Positions 13,701-25,700 of a stretch of DNA of 64,000 bases are shown here, one piece after another (position 1 is the stretch's first letter; each line of letters opens with the position of its first letter). Origin of the DNA: Anarhynchus alexandrinus (lineage: Eukaryota > Chordata > Aves > Charadriiformes > Charadriidae). Under the pieces are notes generated by a model. It was given only the letters and a program-made list of their open reading frames with translations, made no database searches and was not told the DNA's origin. The DNA is taken from the NCBI GenBank assembly GCA_008711295.1, contig VUYV01000016.1:2252162-2316161 (forward strand). The letters run 5' to 3'. A program made the translations under genes and the position numbers.

Positions 13701-16700
13701 TAAGACTTGCTAGAGAAGCAATCCCAGACCCTCTAATCCTTGTTTTATGCATAGTCTCTGGATGGACTGATAATGAATGAAAGTCTCCCAAATGGCTTTG
13801 TCTGTAATCCAGTAAAATCACTGCAATATCATAAAAAGTTTTTCATGTGATGCGCAGTTTCATATGGCAAGATTCTTACAGATAACCATAATGCAATATT
13901 AATTTTAAATTAAGTTTGTCTGAAAACTCTGCTTTATATAAAATAATTTCTCAAAAAAACACCCACCTATTATCTTGCAGACAGAGATACTAACAAACAA
14001 ACCAACTCTCTAAGATCCTTACGAATTGACAAAAATCCATTTATTTCAAGGAAGCCTTAAAATATTTTCTCCCACATAAATTCACCTTTGCATTTAACTT
14101 CAGAGTGATGAGATGCTGTCGACCACAAGAGTCTTCAGCTTTTAGCTTGATTGTGGCAAGACCAGTATCCACATATGCGACTCTGAAAGAGAAAAGACAA
14201 CTCTAACAGCATTGTAAGAAGTACAGTTTGAAATGTCTGCAATACTCTTATTAGTCTGTTACAAATATTAATCAGAGGAAGTTCTATATGTCAACCGTTT
14301 CTGCTGTTCTAGATTTACTGCTGTTAATACACCAGTCTACTGCTTAATGCAGTCATATATCTTTGGGTTATTTACAATGTGTGTCAAGGCTCATGCTGTG
14401 GTCAGTGAGCACTGTGTTTCAGTTTTCCATCACTGGAACCTTTGACACACACAGCATGTTCCTGTCAGCCTCTACTTATGTACACATTAAACTTCCTGTC
14501 AAATCTTTGATCCATTTCTGCAGTTTCTTACTGTATGAGACTTTTATGCTCTTGATTTGCTTTTCTCTTCAATGAAGTTCTCTTTCATTGTCAATACTAT
14601 TATTGTGGAAAATTCAGTGGATATTGGTTCATATTCTGAAATTGATTTTCTGCAGAAAACAGTAACCAAACAGGTACAAAATTAGTTATTTATGATGATT
14701 TGCGTTTGTTTCATGACAGTTTTACACAGTATACATGCACCCAAGCAAGTAGCAAGTACATATTAAACGTAAATAAGTTTTAAAACTTCTGACATAATCA
14801 CTGACTCTTTGCTTAAGATGTCACTGACTTGTGCTTCCCACAACCATGAAGATGAATACAACTGTAAAATACCTTGTTCTCTAGAACCATGTTCTGCTGA
14901 GTAGCTTCAACAATTGCCGAAAAGGTTCAAGCTTCTCCAGATACTTACCAGTGAACTGGGCATGTGGATACTTTGGAATTTTTACTATGTCATTCTTGCT
15001 TTAAGCTAAAAAGCAGTCCAAGATTATTGTACAATTTACCACCTAGACTGATGGAAAGGCTATCAGAGTTCAAAGAAAGCATCTGCTTGGTGACCTAAGT
15101 AACTTTTTTTTTTTTTTAAACCATTACATAGTAGCCCAGTCATTCGAGGCAGGATTCTGGGAAAAATGGTTCTCTTTCAAGTGAAACAGGCAACAGAGTT
15201 GTAGAAGCCTGTACAAGAAGAAGCAGACATACACCAAAGGGTGCGCACATTCCTAGAAAGGAAGTGATCTACATAAATGACATAGCCTCAATATGAGAGA
15301 ACTGAAAAATACAGGCAGAAAAAGCAGTAGCGGTAGTAAGTAGGGAGAGAGATATATGATGTCATGTTTAATGCTGATTAACTTTAATGCAATATTAAAT
15401 AGTCCTACAGATTCCTGCGCATATTTTGGCTCTCCTTTTCTCTACAACAGTTGAAAGAAGTACAAGTCTTGATAAAAGCGTAATTCAACTGTAGTCAATT
15501 AAACTCGATTTATTCAGAAAGAATTAGAGCATTCTTTCTCTAACTGGAAAAATTTCATTACTCCCGCTTTGTTCCAACTTTACCTCAAAATTATACCACA
15601 GAGTTTTATAAAGATAAAAGATTTGGTATATTCCACCCCTCCATCTACTGTTGCCTGGGTGGGGAAATCCTAAACCAGCAGCTAAGGCACAGAATGGTTA
15701 CCGCAATAAAATATATAGCAGTGTCCGAAACAAAGCACAACTGGAGCCCACATCAATGCACTGTGAGGTCAGACAGCAAAAGAGAATGGAAAAATTAAAG
15801 GGATGCTGTCAAAGTGTTTAGGATTTAAAATTATCTGTTCTGACAGTTATCTTGTTTGGACCACTTCACTCTTGAGATGCCAGAAAGGTATAGATTATTT
15901 TAGTTTAAAAATCAAACATTTTTGCATTTATATATATCATATATAGCATATATGGCATATATAGCATATATATATATCCCACCACTCTCTATTGGGTGGG
16001 AAGGAAGAAGAATTAAAATTTAAGTATTATTCATTACAATCCATGTACTTAAGAGGTTAAAACATTCTCTCCGCTTTCGAACTTGGAACACCAAGGAATA
16101 AAAAAACTCCTCAGACACAGGCATACAGGGTTGAAGAATGCCCAGAATGAAAATTCATAGCTAGTCTTCCTTCTTCTCAACAGAATGTAAAAACAATAAA
16201 CTGCCTCCAGGGAACAAAGGAGGATTCAATTTTTCATTTAGGATTGAAAAAAGGAACTCAGTAGCTTTGTGGCTACCAGTTTGGTAACATCACTTTACCA
16301 ATCTTTGGATAAAAAGAGATGAAAGGGTCAGTTCTGTAAGACTGGAAAGTGTTGCTCAAGGCCATAAAAGTTGTATGAACTTCACATGATTGTATAATCA
16401 AATAAGGAATTGCTTACATAGCTGATCTTTTAGTTATACAAACTTTTATTGGTCTGTAAGCTCCATCATTTTATTACATAGAAAAAAATGGAACGATCAT
16501 AAAAATGGAAAGCCTCAGTTAAATCTCTGAAGGACAGTAATTCAGTGTAACACACAAATGCTATTTCATTGAAAGCACACAACAAGGCAGGATTCCCTTG
16601 GAAATGGAGAAGGCAAGAGAAGATACTTTCTATGAAAAAACTTGGCAAGTATCAAGCAGAAATGCATTGAGACTTGAGACAAGTGGAATCGTGACTCACA

Positions 16701-19700
16701 CCATGGACTTAAGAGATACTGGCAACCTTTATGAATCCACTTGAGGGTCACAAGAATCCTACAAATGTTCTATAGTTGATAATTTACCTTCCCAGGACAT
16801 TGTAATTGAATCAACTAGCGAGATTATGAGACAGTATTAGAAGAGCCTTTCCTATAGCTTAATACTACTACATGTGTACTCTCTCCCACCTCAGCTGATT
16901 AGGTTTGTGCTGGTATTTTTCCACGTTCTTAAAACAAAGGCAGTATCCTCCTTTGAACTCCTCAGCTGTTCGGACAGCACTTAGTGTTGGAAATTTGGTA
17001 CAATTTTATAACCTGTTGACCTGTGACTTTTGTGTACAAGCATTTGAATATGGAAGCATATTCACCCTCCCTCACACCTAAATTAGGTCAAAGAATTAAG
17101 TTTTCTGTTTCACAGAGAAAGTGATTACATCTAATCACAGCAGCCTGCCCATTTGCAGTCTTTGTTACTGTTTGTACTTTCAGTGGTTTAGGAGGAAAGA
17201 GGTGCAATATCATTGCAGAAAACATCTTCAGTTTGGTTCTGAAAAACTTCACATATTCCTTAGATAAAAGCCACTAGAACACACTAAATTTGTGCCATAA
17301 GCGAGAGCTTCTTAACTCACTTTGGAGGTAAAAGGAAACATAGCATATTGCTTTGATTCTCTTTCAAGCAAAATATCCTTCAATTTGTCAGTTGGATTTG
17401 GATGCGGTCAGCTTCCAGCATGACCCAAAACTCACTAGGAAAAACTAAATCTAGGGTCCACAACAAGCCAGTTCTTTTCTAAGAAAAATCCTAATGAATA
17501 AAGCTGAAAGCTTCTCAAGGTGTGAGCAGTGGTTGATCCTTACTGCCAGTACTAAATGCAGGCTTAGTTTTGTGCTGAAAGACCATATCACGATGTTTTT
17601 GACTAACATACAAATGCACATCACTTGCAACTCAAAATCAGTCTAGGTTAAGAGGCTTTCTTGTAGTTCATTCTATTGTTAAAAATTAGCGGTGTAACTT
17701 ACTTTTCTGCTTCAAATCACCTCTCTAGGTTATTCTCTTTCCAACTCATAGTAAACTAGATATGATCCCCTATGTACAGCCTTGCCCTTTGATTAATGAT
17801 TGACTTGCCCAACCAAAAAAAACCCAATCAAATAGAGACTTTATCTGTAACATAAGTCAAGAGATGTATGTTTACTGAAATGCATGACTACACTGGACAA
17901 AAGCACAGCATAAGTTGTGTGTCTACATGAAGACCATCTTTGTCTGGAAACCAGGTCAAATTCTGCCCTAGAAACATGCTCTCTGATAAAACACTGACAT
18001 GTTTTTTAATAATACACCACTGGATGTTTCCTGAGTACAGCAAGTAAGAAGAAATACCAGTTTTGAAATAAGCTACCAAACTGTATTTTGAAAGTGTATT
18101 TTTAGTATATTTAGCTATATACTATATCTATATATCCAATTATAAATACCATACATTTTATAAATTTATATCTTTAAAGTATATTTATTGTATGTCAGTG
18201 TCTGTTTTGCTGGCATGGGCTTTTTGAAGGTGGGGTTTTTTTATTATTTTGAGAGAGCAGGCATGATTCAAAATTTATTTCCCATGTGTTTAGGAAATTT
18301 TAACTAATCTTCTCAGACCTGAGTGAGAAATTTGAATAGAGTATGTCATAAACTTGCACAACTACATACTTAATAATGGAAATCACTGAAAAAACTTCAG
18401 CTGATCTAACAAGGATGTTTTAAATCTTTAAACAAAAGTGGGCCTTCAAAGCAAATTCCTACTTAATGTTAATCACATGTTATTTATTTATATACAAATC
18501 AGGTGGGAAAATTCAAAACTATTCTTAAACCCAATGCTTCTTTATCTCATTTAGCAAAATAAACACTTGTGAAAGCTAACTTACCATCCAAGACTAAGGT
18601 GAAAGTAGATTTGTCTTGTTGAAAACTGCAAATGTAGACTTTTTAACTTTCATTTTACCAAAACTAAAAAGTAGCTTCTCATTCAGAACTATTCAACATC
18701 CTACACAATCTTTCATCTTAACCCCTTGAAAGAAGGCACTGTGAGATTAATTGCATTAGTTAAGGACAGCCTTCAAATATATTTCCTTAAAGCCTCTAAA
18801 GTTTCTCTCCATGAGTGTCGCAAAGAGCTGGCTGTTTTGAAGTTCTGGATTTACAGCCTTCCAAATTCTCCCCTCCACTCAATTTTTTTTTTTTTTTTTT
18901 TTTTTTNAGATCTTTGTGCTCTGGAGAGCAAGATACAACTGTTCTTTAAAAATAATTATTCTAGTTCTAAAAAAAAATGTATGAACTGTATTTATGAAAG
19001 CATAAAGGTACACAATGATCAACCATAGCATACGGGAATAGTCAAAAAAAGCTATACAAAGTACGGAAAAGAAGGAAGAAAAAGGAGAACTATAAAAGCT
19101 GTATTTAATGTGTTTACTGTGCCAATAGTTTATAGGTCAAAGGAGAATTGATTTCTTAGTAGTAGCATCTCACCTTTCAGCTCAGTTATTTGAGACTGAA
19201 AATATACCTTCAGTTGATACAGGTTTGTTTTGTTTGTTTTTTTTAAATTAAAAACAAAGCAGCAGTTTTTAAAGCAAAATCAGTTTCTGAACAGGATAAA
19301 TTAGTAGAACAAGTACATTTGATATGTTCAACTGACAAATACAAAAGAACAGATATTCTAAAGAAAACACCTATTAAGAAATAAAATAAACATACCTATT
19401 CCAACCCAATATTTCTAGATCTCTGACAAGACAGGAGTAGTATTCTGGTGGCCGTGGTATATGCAGGTCTTGTGTATTCTTTAAAGCAATTTCCTGTTTA
19501 AAAGAACATTAAAAACATCATTAAGAGAGATTTCAATATTTTTGCATCTATTTAGTCATGTGATTTTTGCAATTCATTCAAAAATATTAAGCTTATGTAA
19601 AATTAACTGTACACTGCATTTGTTTTGTTATAGCCTCCAGCTAAAACAGACAAAGAAGCTGTTTGGTAAATTACTTCAGATACTGGTAATGAAAACATCT

Positions 19701-22700
19701 GCAATTTAAAAAAACCCACAGATGTTGACAACATAGTCTTCAGATGCAAATATCAAATGTGCCTCTTTTTCAGCTAATAAATTTGAAGTCAAGCATCTTG
19801 ACTGAAAGAACATTTCAAAAGAAGGTTCTGTTAAGCACACAGCTGTCTCCTGGGCTCCACAGCCACAAAAGAAGCCACATATATGAAATCCCCCATATTA
19901 TTTTTAAGTAGCTACATACAACTTTATAAAGCAATCAAAAAAAAATATCAAAAAAATCAATTTCTCAGTTTTAACATCACAGGATCCCAGAGAGTAAGTG
20001 TTGGTACAGACACTCATCAAGTATGTTGTAATGCCTCAAAAAGAAATCTTTATCAAAAAAGTAATGCCATGTTACAGAGAAAAACAAAATCAAACCATAT
20101 GTTCCGCATTCGTGTTGTGCTACTTGTTCTTTAAAAGTGTACTTAAGTTAAAACCATGCTTACAGGACAAATAACTAAATCAATGAAATTTATAATAAAA
20201 GTACTCATAATTTAAAATAAAAGAAATTTAAATAAAATAAATACTAAATAGAATTAATAATGAAATCAGTATAACAACCATTTCTGCCCAGTTCTCCCAT
20301 AGTGCTTTCTGTTGTTTTTACTATGCACTGAGGATCACTATTTTACTATTTTGAATGAATTATACTTTCATCGCATTCTCATTTCTGAGTGCTTGTGTAT
20401 CCAGGCAAATAGATTGGAATAACTATTGTGAAATATTTCAAAATAGCCACATGGACACATTCTTATGTCCTATTCCATGCGCCTTTTCCTGGTTTAGTGT
20501 AATCCAGTTTGGCAGTGATTGAACCAATACTGAGGAAAGGTATTCCTGGCTTAGAGCGGTAGTGTAATACCAGGAGGGCATTTTTGTTGTTGTTTTGAAG
20601 AATACTTAACATATTTCTAAGTTAAATAAGTTGTACACAAGTATTTTTTTGCCAAGGAAGCTCATGGAATAATGCTTTACTAACAGACAAGAAATTGTCA
20701 GTTTCACATTATTACCTGAAGACTTTGCTACTCTTCAATCCCAGATTAGAAAAAACTTTTAAAAAAAAATAAACAGCAGTCTCTGAACTATATTAAAAAA
20801 AAAAAACTTTCTGCATTTATTGGTCAAATCATCACACAGGTGAAAGCACTTTCAGCAATCCACTGACTGTATAATCCTTTGTACAATTATAAGCCTTCTT
20901 TACCATCTGGACAATACCAGGAATTCCAAGAGGATGGCTCTATACTGAAATCCCTTGCTGGGATTTTAATTTTTCTATAACAGTCCAATTTCCAAAGAGT
21001 ACAGTCACTTAAAATCCTAAAGGATATTTACACAAATATTACATGAACAGCATACATACAAAGTTACCTCTTCTTTAAAAAACCCACCATAAATCCATCT
21101 ATCAAACAGTAAACTGTAACAAACAAAGTGGAAACCAAAGCTATAAGAACATCCCTTCTCCCACACATTTATTCTGTCACTTACCAAAACAGTTTTCAGC
21201 TCCACCATAAAACTGACAAGATCTGGACAGCTGTGCAACCTCTGGAGGGAACACAGTATCAGTTTGTTTTCTTCAACTCATAACTTCTAGTGGTAAACAA
21301 ATTCAGTCTAACTATCTATTTCTTTAGTATTGTCAAACCAACTAACATAAAAAAACCCAACCATATACCACATGTTTAAATACTTTAATTCAAGAACAAA
21401 CTTCCTAGCATCCAGGAAACTTTACTGAAAATTAACCACCACCTTTGTCACATCATGTCACATTACACATTTACATAGTTTATGAAGACTTTACACATTA
21501 TGTACTTATTAAGACATTGATGAAGACTTCAGTCTTCGCCAATGAGAACAGAAGCTTTAGAATCACTCAAAAATGTTTCGTAGTTGGTTACGCTTTTTTA
21601 AGAACTCTCCAGACCTGTCTGCTTTTAGATTCTGCCTCTTATTAAGGACACCTGTATATCTTCAGGTGCGGTACATATTTACACTTCAGTTTCCTTGGCT
21701 CTGTATCTTTGGTTACTCCCTAGTCACAAGCCTTGTTCTACAAAGGGGTGCACAGTCCATGAGATACAGTATCTCAACAAGCACATATGGCAAAGATGCC
21801 TTCTTAGAAACAAAATACTCCTCATGACTCCAGGGCTGTTGTATCCTTGCTCCAAAGGTTTCTTCTGGATAGGGAGGTTTAACTTAGATTCCTTGACTGC
21901 CTACAACACAGATTGAGCTACGTCTATCAATAATTAATGTAAATTCTCTTTGTATTATGAACAGTTTGTAAAAAATAAATATATAAAAAGGGAAAAACAA
22001 GATCTGTTTTTAATTGAGATTAAAGAAAAATTCCATTAAAATGTCAGCATTTATTAAAAATTCTTCTATATCACTCTCAAAAAAAAAGTTTGAATAAAAA
22101 TAAATATTTACGAAATTATATCCATCTCTCTTTAGATTGACATGCAAATCCTCAAGCATTTCAAAATAAATCTTGGCTACACAATGAAGGGAGGGTTCTT
22201 TAAGACTTTTAGAATAGGTGCATGAGTATAAGCCTTCCTGAATTATTATCACAGAGCCATAGAATAGTTTGGGTTGGAAGGGACCTTTGAAGGCTACCTA
22301 GTCCACCCCCCCTTCAATGAGCAGGAACACCTTCAACTTGATCAGGTTGCTCAGAGCCCCATCCAACCTGGCCTTGAATGTTTCCAGGGATGGGGCATCT
22401 ACCACCTGTCTGGGCAACCTGTTCCACTGTTTTACCACCCTCTTTGTAAAAAATTTCTCCCTTCTATCTGGTCTAAATCTTCCCTCTTTTAATTTAAAGC
22501 CAGTACCCCTTGTCCTGTTGCAACAGGCCCTGCTAAAAAGTTTGTCCCCATCTTTTTTATAAGCTGCCTTTAAGTACTGGAAGGCCACTATAAGGTCTCC
22601 CTGAAGCCTTCTCTTCTCCAGGCTGAACAACCCCAACTCTCTCAGCCTGTCCTCACAGGAGAGGTGTTCCAGCCCTCGGATCATTTTTGTGGCCCTCCTC

Positions 22701-25700
22701 TGCACCCACTCCAACAGGTCAGTCCATGTCTTTCCTATGCTGAGGGTTCCAGAGCTATAAGCATATATTTAACAGAAATGGTTTTAAAAGTTGTATACCT
22801 GCTTTAAAATATGCCGATATCCATGCAGCATCTTCTTTAGGTGCCAGCTACACTCTATCCTAGACAAACAGTACTTTGTATAAATTTTAAATTCACAGTA
22901 CATAATTTTCAGAAGAAATCAGAAAGTCTGCTACACTACAACATAAAAGTTTTTCTTCAAAAAATAAAGGAAGTAAACAATACTTCAACATTTCTTTGAG
23001 TTTTCATGTTTGAAGTTATTTAAAGCTTTAAAATGTCACTATCCCAAAGCCCATTAAAAATTAAGCATTTACCTGCAAAAGCCTCTGTTCTTCACTGAAA
23101 ACAACACCATAATTCTTGCAAGTTAATATGACTTCATGAAACATACCAATATTTAAAAATGATATCCTGGAAATGTCAAAGTTACCTATAATGTGGTTTT
23201 AAGTATCCGACCCAAAATGTAATAAAGTTATCTAATATCACATCTGTTCACAGTTCAGAGCAGGCTGGCCAAGGCAGAAGTATGGAATACAATGTTAAAG
23301 ACTAATCCATGTATGTGTGCATACACACAATACACACACCCCCCACGTATTACTGTGATAAACACTCACAGTAGTAAGAACAGAGCTTTTAAAGAAAAGT
23401 TGGGTAACACAAATTAATACATATTAACAGGAAAGAGAAAATGATGGTTAGCATAGCTTATTTAACTTCAAGTATATCATTGCTTAAATTTACAAATTTG
23501 CACTGAATTTTCTGTTTCCCAAATAGTGACATATAAATAACCCGATTTAAATTAACATTTTTTTCCAACTACATTGATTTATATATATATGTATAACCAA
23601 TTAATTACAAGTTTCAAAGTTAATTAATAACAAAATATTTTTATATAGGTGTTTACTGTCAATGTTTATTTGTTGTACAATTTTTTTTTGCAAGGTTAAG
23701 TTGAAACCAGTAAGAATTACCAACACTGATATCAGGGAAAAAATAATAATTCGTATGCATATCCATCATTGCTTTTATCAAAATAAGCTTTTGTTACATA
23801 CACTTGCAAATTGCTTTCATTTGCTATCTTACCTTGCATTTTTCAGTTGAAAATCCATTGGTAACAGTATCCTAATATGGAAGTCCCTGCCCTTGAAAAT
23901 AAACATTTTGTTAATAGGAAGGTCAGCAAAGAAAAATAGTTACACACTTGTGGGAAGTATTCCCCATAAGATCAGCTACTAAAAAAGAAAGTTTGTCTTA
24001 TCTGACTTTCATTAATGTTATTTGGAATTTCTTTATTTTGGAAAAAAAGCAGCATGACTGACAAGTAGAAATAATGCTGATTTTGATTCTGAAGTTGAAA
24101 TACTCTTAACCTATAACTCTCAGTATTCAGTAAAAACTTTTCAGTGCATCACATTTCATAAAGCAAAGATAACACCTTTTAGAAGAAAGATAAACATTAT
24201 CCAAATCTGGAGAAAACCAAGAAATATAGTTTAAACCAAGCCATGCTGAAAGTACATGAAAGTCTGTCTTCAACTTAAGTAAAAATCAAAACAGACTCTT
24301 ATCATAGAAGTACTACACTATGAAGGAACTTGGGCACTGATCCACAACACATTTCAGCAAGATTTAGAAACCGTAAACAAAAACAGTCCCAAGTACATGA
24401 ATGTAATCCTGTTAGTGCAATCCATACGGGGCAGTTCCTAAATGTCACCTACTTGTATTTTCAGTAATTGTCCCTATTTGTGATCATCCTCCTACTTCTT
24501 GTGGGATGATCAAAATAAAACTGGAATAAAGAAGGTTTGTGAGTCAGTTTAACTCCTCCCTAAAGTGAAGACAGCAGTTAACTCATCTCAAAACCTGTTT
24601 TCCAGACTCTGTTCCAGCTCTGCATACCTTGAATTATGTCTGCAAATTCTGAGATTTCTTCAGCAGGAAGTTAAGAACAAAACCAGATTTCCTCCTGTGA
24701 TTAGATGACCGATACAGTGGATGCTTTATCTCCATTTCAGAAAGGCTTTTAATACTGTTTCCCATAACCTCCTCACAGAAAAACTGAAGAAGAACGAGCT
24801 AGATAAGCTGACAGTGAGGTGGACTGAAAACTTGCAGAACTGCTGCGCTCAAAGATTTGTGGTCAGAAGGAAGAAGTCCAGTGGGAGGCCCCTGACTAAT
24901 GGTGCACACCAGGGGCCGACACTATTTCACCTTCATTAGTGACCTGGATGATAGGACAGGATGCACCCTCACTCAGCAAGTTGGCAGAGGATACAAAATT
25001 GGGAGGAACGGTTGACAGACCACATGACTGTGCTACCATTCAGAGGCACCTCAATAGGCTAAGGAAATGGGCTGGACAGGAATCTCATGAACTTAAGAAA
25101 GGAAAGCACAAAGCCTTGCACTGGGAGAGGAATCACCCCATGCACCAGCACATGCTGGTAGCTGACCAGCTAGAGAGGAACTCTGCAGAAAAGGACCTGG
25201 CAGTCCTCATGGACTTGAAGTTGACCCTGAGCCAGCAATGCACCCTTGCAGCAAAGAAGGCCAACAACCTTGTGTGCTGAATTAAGCAGAACATTTCCAA
25301 CAGGCTGAGGGGGGTGGTCCTTCCTCTCTGGTCAGCACTGGTGAGGCACACCTGGAGTGCTGGGTCCCCAGTACAAGAAAGGCATGGACATAGTGGAGTT
25401 TGTCCAGTGAAGAACTATGAAGTTAATTAAGAGCTTGAAGCATCTCTTACACGAGGAGAGACTGAGAAGTCTGGGACTAGTTAGCCTGGAGTAAAGAAGG
25501 CTCAGGGGGAATCTTGCCAGTGTATACAAATACCTGATGGAGGAAGACTAAAAGAAAGTGTAGCCAGACTCATTGACACACACTGACAGGATGAGAGACA
25601 ATCAGTACAAGCTGAAACACAGGAAGTTTCACCTAAATGCAATGAAAAAAAGAGCGATGGTGGTCAAACACTGGAACAGGCTGCCTGAGAGCTTGCACAG

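Larger units (their letters stand above)
14183..19395 (-). other. FANCL: FANCL intron 5 (5.2 kb)
   Basis: Bounded by exact exon 5 and exon 6 splice sites. It contains an AT palindromic microsatellite (15924-15978) and a 24-base T run ending in an N (18883-18907). No coding segment is recognised. Confidence 0.85.
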
